A program made the translations under genes and the position numbers. The notes under the pieces are model-generated. The model made no database searches. It saw nothing but the letters and a program-made list of their open reading frames with translations, and had not been told where the DNA came from. 64,000 nt of DNA. Source: Pseudochelatococcus sp047501465 (lineage in GTDB: Bacteria; Pseudomonadota; Alphaproteobacteria; Rhizobiales; Beijerinckiaceae). The stretch spans positions 806,001 to 870,000 of the forward strand of contig NZ_JAZDRL010000002.1 in NCBI RefSeq assembly GCF_047501465.1, in the 5' to 3' direction. Shown here one piece after another: positions 61,038 through 64,000 of this stretch; the first letter of the stretch is position 1, and the number at the start of each line of letters is the position of its first letter.

Positions 61038-61948
61038 AGTTGTGATTGCCTCCTGATCGCTCCACGAGGGGATGCGATATGCATATAGCCCGAGCTAAAC
61101 CCGAACGAAAGGAACCTCGCAGTAGCCGCATAATACGGTTACATGCACTTACAGACATGATCAGCCAAATGCAGTGCCAACATTTAAGTGAAATTCACTC
61201 TGGTGATGACAACTAAAAACCGTCGCGTCCTTTATAAACGTACATTGAAGCTGAAATTGCACACTTGAGACAGTGACAAGTTTCGGCGCACGATAGACCA
61301 TTAGAACGCAGACTAACACAAAAACCAGCAAAAATCAAAATTGTTAACTTTTGCCATGGATTAATTTGATATCAAAAAGTTGCTGCAGCCTGCTATTAAA
61401 ATAAATAGCGAAGAAGCTAAACAACTAGCGACTTTTATCGCACCTGAGCGTGGCAAAAGTGAGGCATCTGCTTATTACTGCGGTGTGCGACACCAGATAT
61501 GATAAGTCTGCATAGTAATTTAAAAGAAAATACTATCCGCACTAAAACGCTTGTGAAATTTATTGCAGCTTACTCAACAATACTTGTCGCGGAATTTATT
61601 TTAAAAATATTGTATTTCGTTGGTGTTTATAAATGCATGAAATATGATTGCAGTAATCTTATTTTATAGAAGAATGTGTAGGTGACGATATAACGTATAG
61701 CATGCAACGTTGAATTTAACCATCCAAGGTCATGATTTCCGTCTATAGTGCATGAATACAATTGCTGTATTCGTCGAAACTTATTAATCGTTGGTTATAG
61801 AGTATATTCCATTTGGCCAGCTCACGAATGTCCGGGGCAATGCTGTCTGTAAGAGCGCCGTGATTAGTTTTTGATTCGGCATAACAAAACATACGTTTAG
61901 ATGGTTAGCATGAACGTAATGGCGTGCTGATGCTAATCCAGTGGCAGT
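61038..61948. other. 911-bp gap without a recognisable gene
   Basis: Between fdxA and carD no frame longer than a few dozen codons has coding character. AT-rich segments at 61320-61400 and 61500-61650 could hold the carD promoter or an unannotated RNA. No repeat, terminator or tRNA is evident. Confidence 0.5.
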
Positions 61949-62287
61949 TTAGTCGCCTTCACCAGGCTCCGGAGAGAAGTGGTCTTCAAGTTTGTTTTGC
62001 ACGCCATCGAATTCAGCTGCTTCGGGCAGGGCGTCGCGTTTTTGTGTTATATTAGGCCAGACTTTTGCATAATCTGCGTTCAACTTAAGCCATTTTTCAA
62101 GGCCCGGCTCTGTATCTGCGCTGATGGCCTCTGCAGGGCATTCAGGTTCGCAGACACCGCAATCAATGCACTCGTCTGGGTGAATGACAAGCATATTTTC
62201 ACCCTCGTAGAAGCAGTCTACAGGGCAAACTTCAACGCAATCAGTATACTTGCACCGAATGCAATTGTCGGTGACGACGTAGGGCAT
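61949..62287 (-). CDS. fdxA: 7Fe ferredoxin FdxA
   Basis: A 112-residue [3Fe-4S][4Fe-4S] ferredoxin with VVTDNCIRCKYTDCVEVCPV and CIDCGVCEPECPAEAI cysteine motifs and the C-terminal extension (KWLKLNADYAKVWPNITQKR) typical of FdxA. Electron carrier; partner unknown. Lies between the S4-domain gene and carD as in related genomes. Confidence 0.95.
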   Translation of the reverse strand: MPYVVTDNCIRCKYTDCVEVCPVDCFYEGENMLVIHPDECIDCGVCEPECPAEAISADTEPGLEKWLKLNADYAKVWPNITQKRDALPEAAEFDGVQNKLEDHFSPEPGEGD

Positions 62288-62575
62288 TCACCCCTCCTGC
62301 TGTCGGGCATCTACGTCAATTAAGACCCCGACGCCTCGAGTAGACCTAGAGCAATATACGATTATTTGCAGTCGTATATTGTTCTTATTAATGGGTGCGC
62401 TAGCTTACGAACCCTAACATCAAACCGCGCCATGCAAACCTTGCTCAACGTCAATCTTGCTTGTAGCGCGCCATATTTGGAGTTTTTCCAATATGAGGCC
62501 TTGCTCTAGCGGCAATTGTCGCCAGGTGCAAGCGCTGTGTTATTATCTGTGCTGTCACGTTTTTGCATGACCTTG

Positions 62576-62869
62576 TCATTCGCGGACTAACGATGTGCTT
62601 ACAATTTGGTATAATTGTTGCGCTTCAGGGGCGCTGCCGCGATGCTGAGCAAATCCTTGCACTTTGATAACCATTGTTGCATGTGCCAGCGCTAATGTCA
62701 GTATGTCTCCCGCATGAACCGGTTTAGCAGGATCCATGATCCGTTGGCCATGAAAGCGAACATGCCCTTCACGCACTAATTTGGCTGCAAGTGTTCGTGT
62801 CCGCGCCATGCGCGCGTGCCAGAGCCACTTATCAAGGCGTTGGCGCGTTAGAAACTCCGATTCTGGCAC
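62576..62869 (-). CDS. S4-domain RNA-binding protein (Hsp15-like)
   Basis: A ~97-residue protein with one S4 domain: RQRLDKWLWHARMARTRTLA, KLVREGHVRFHGQRIMDPAK and VHAGDILTLALAHATMVIKV. Hsp15 (HslR) recycles stalled 50S subunits; that function is inferred from the family. GTG 62869 starts just before the conserved RQRLDKWLW; TTG 62908 is in frame upstream. It lies downstream of the helicase gene. Confidence 0.88.
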   Translation of the reverse strand: MPESEFLTRQRLDKWLWHARMARTRTLAAKLVREGHVRFHGQRIMDPAKPVHAGDILTLALAHATMVIKVQGFAQHRGSAPEAQQLYQIVSTSLVRE

Positions 62870-62975
62870 AGCCTGCTTCCCGAGTACAAAAGAGCAGCTC
62901 CCAATCAATTATGATCAGAAACTGCTCTCAGGTATTTGCGGTTGAGCGAGCTCTGACCGAGAAGTGCTTTAGTTG

Positions 62976-64000
62976 TTATTTTTTATCGTTCCCACCTTCA
63001 AGGGCTTGCTTAAGCGCTGCGAGCTTGGCGAAAGGCGAATCAGGATCGGGCGCGCGATCTATACGTGATGTCCCCTTACGTTCCTGCCAAGGCTTACCAT
63101 GCGCACCATGGCCTTTGCCCGCGCCAGGGTGAGTGTTACGGCCGCGGTTGCGGTTGAAGGAGCGATCGTCATTTCCGCCTTCCCGTGAGCCACCCTCTTG
63201 CCCACGTGAACGAGGTGCGCCGCCAAAGCGCTCAAGACGCTGGTGGCGCTCCTGACGGCCATGGCCATCACGCGCAGATGCATCACCTGTCTTTTGATCC
63301 GTACCCTCACCAGCACCCTGATGATTGCGCTGCTGTCCGCGTGAATTGTCCCCGCGGCCACGGCGATCGTGCTGACGTGGTGTGTGCTGGTGTCGATGTG
63401 GACGCCAGATTTCAATCTCTTCCACCGCGGTCTGTGAAGGCGCTTTCTGCTCATCTGCAACTTCTGTGGCATCTTGAGCTGGAGCGGCTTCTGCAGGTGC
63501 TGCCTCAGTCGTTACTTCGCTGTCATCTGCGGCCAACTCTGTTGTTTCAACAGAGAGCGTTTCTGGGGAAACAGCATCAGCCATGACGACAGCTTCAGTT
63601 TGCGGTGCGAGGTCACCAGCAACTGCAATGGCGTCCACATTGTCAGCACTTGCTGGTGCTGCGATCAGGCGAGGGGCTGCTACCAGCTCAACCGTGATTG
63701 CAGGACCCGTGCGTTTTTCAGCGTTGTAGCCTAGTGATTTCAGGATCGAGGCAAAATCCTCACCCGCACAGCCCGCGAGAGACGTCATCGCAACCGTGAC
63801 CACGAACCCGTCGCCATCCGCCGTACCTGCTGGTGGTTCACCAGGGGTGACGCCAGGCTTATAGGCAATTGCAGGGCGGATCAGATCAGCAAGGCGTTCC
63901 AGAATATCAACCCGTAGCACCCGTTCACCGCATACGCGAAAACCGGCGGCACGGTAAAGGCCTTTGGCGACATCCGGCAGCAACTTGAACGAGGTGCGGC
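62976..64000 (-). CDS. SUV3-like helicase, C-terminal part (5' partial at the window edge)
   Basis: The frame is open to the right end of the window. It begins RTSFKLLPDVAKGLYRAAGF, then a segment (RVLRVDILERLADLIRPAIA) found at the C-terminus of alphaproteobacterial ATP-dependent helicases next to the S4 gene, a low-complexity Ala/Glu/Thr stretch, and a basic His/Arg/Gly-rich tail (HRHQHTPRQHDRRGRGDNSR and more) ending SPFAKLAALKQALEGG. The ATPase domains lie beyond the window. Call rests mainly on this C-terminal pattern and the conserved neighbours. Confidence 0.82.
   Translation of the reverse strand, partial: RTSFKLLPDVAKGLYRAAGFRVCGERVLRVDILERLADLIRPAIAYKPGVTPGEPPAGTADGDGFVVTVAMTSLAGCAGEDFASILKSLGYNAEKRTGPAITVELVAAPRLIAAPASADNVDAIAVAGDLAPQTEAVVMADAVSPETLSVETTELAADDSEVTTEAAPAEAAPAQDATEVADEQKAPSQTAVEEIEIWRPHRHQHTPRQHDRRGRGDNSRGQQRNHQGAGEGTDQKTGDASARDGHGRQERHQRLERFGGAPRSRGQEGGSREGGNDDRSFNRNRGRNTHPGAGKGHGAHGKPWQERKGTSRIDRAPDPDSPFAKLAALKQALEGGNDKK

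Overview
The window reads as a chromosomal segment of an alphaproteobacterium of the order Hyphomicrobiales, close to Brucellaceae/Bartonellaceae in gene content. Evidence is the CcrM-type GANTC methyltransferase, the yejABEF transporter, CarD, the FtcR-type flagellar regulator, the ispH-thrB-rnhA and xseB-dxs-tlyA runs, a TIGR02301-like protein, the DUF2948-hisD-UPF0262-phosphatase run, and rhizobial-type intergenic palindromes. I estimate base composition at a little above 50% GC, with several clearly AT-richer islands. The species cannot be named from this window alone.

Layout. 1-7.6 kb: end of ftsZ, lpxC and bamD on plus; the xseB-dxs-tlyA-RNA methyltransferase operon on minus. 7.7-10 kb: SDR, NUDIX, small secreted protein, mscL. 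10-14.3 kb: PleC/DivJ-type hybrid-sensor-like kinase and phosphohexomutase. 14.5-15.1 kb: first copy of a structured leader plus small membrane protein. 15.2-22.5 kb: upp, yejFEBA (yejB frameshifted) and a DUF721 protein. 22.6-24.8 kb: mutY and ccrM, convergent and overlapping. 25.1-25.8 kb: second copy of the leader/small-protein module. 25.9-28.3 kb: ispH-thrB-rnhA. 28.6-30 kb: an AT-rich repetitive orphan gene. 30-34.9 kb: diguanylate cyclase, GNAT, pheA, kdsB, cycM. 35-41 kb: polyamine genes puuB, puuA, potGHI. 41.2-44.3 kb: two more AT-rich orphans. 44.6-47.5 kb: hisD region. 47.5-56.5 kb: cobalamin riboswitch and metE, then nrdA-nrdB-pabB-pabC. 57.2-64 kb: a NAGPA-domain protein, an IS5-family element, ftcR, carD, fdxA, an S4 protein and the 3' part of a helicase gene.

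Most of the window is core metabolism and envelope biogenesis. Against that background four things stand out. (1) Two paralogous modules, about 10.5 kb apart, each have a promoter, a leader of six hairpins and a one-TM small protein; stems are conserved while loops have diverged, and both have a pair of GANTC sites at the predicted transcription start. (2) Three AT-rich orphan genes look like candidate secreted effectors. One carries an N-terminal W-x-x-I-x-x-F-F segment resembling the translocation domain of Salmonella SPI-2 type III effectors plus a polyproline tail. Another ends in a helix and acidic-Trp tail resembling the Arp2/3-binding end of WASP-family proteins. (3) The ribonucleotide reductase R2 protein has Phe at the radical-Tyr position and Glu at the first metal-ligand position, the pattern of class Ic (Chlamydia-type) enzymes, and nrdAB has a NrdR-like promoter and a perfect 21-bp hairpin in its leader. 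(4) An IS5-family element sits 36 bp upstream of ftcR.

metE under a B12 riboswitch together with a B12-independent ribonucleotide reductase suggests an organism that copes with scarce cobalamin. Several expected rhizobial neighbours (recN after bamD, infA/maf after the phosphatase gene, dsbA/smc next to DUF721, potF next to potG) are absent, so the segment has been rearranged.
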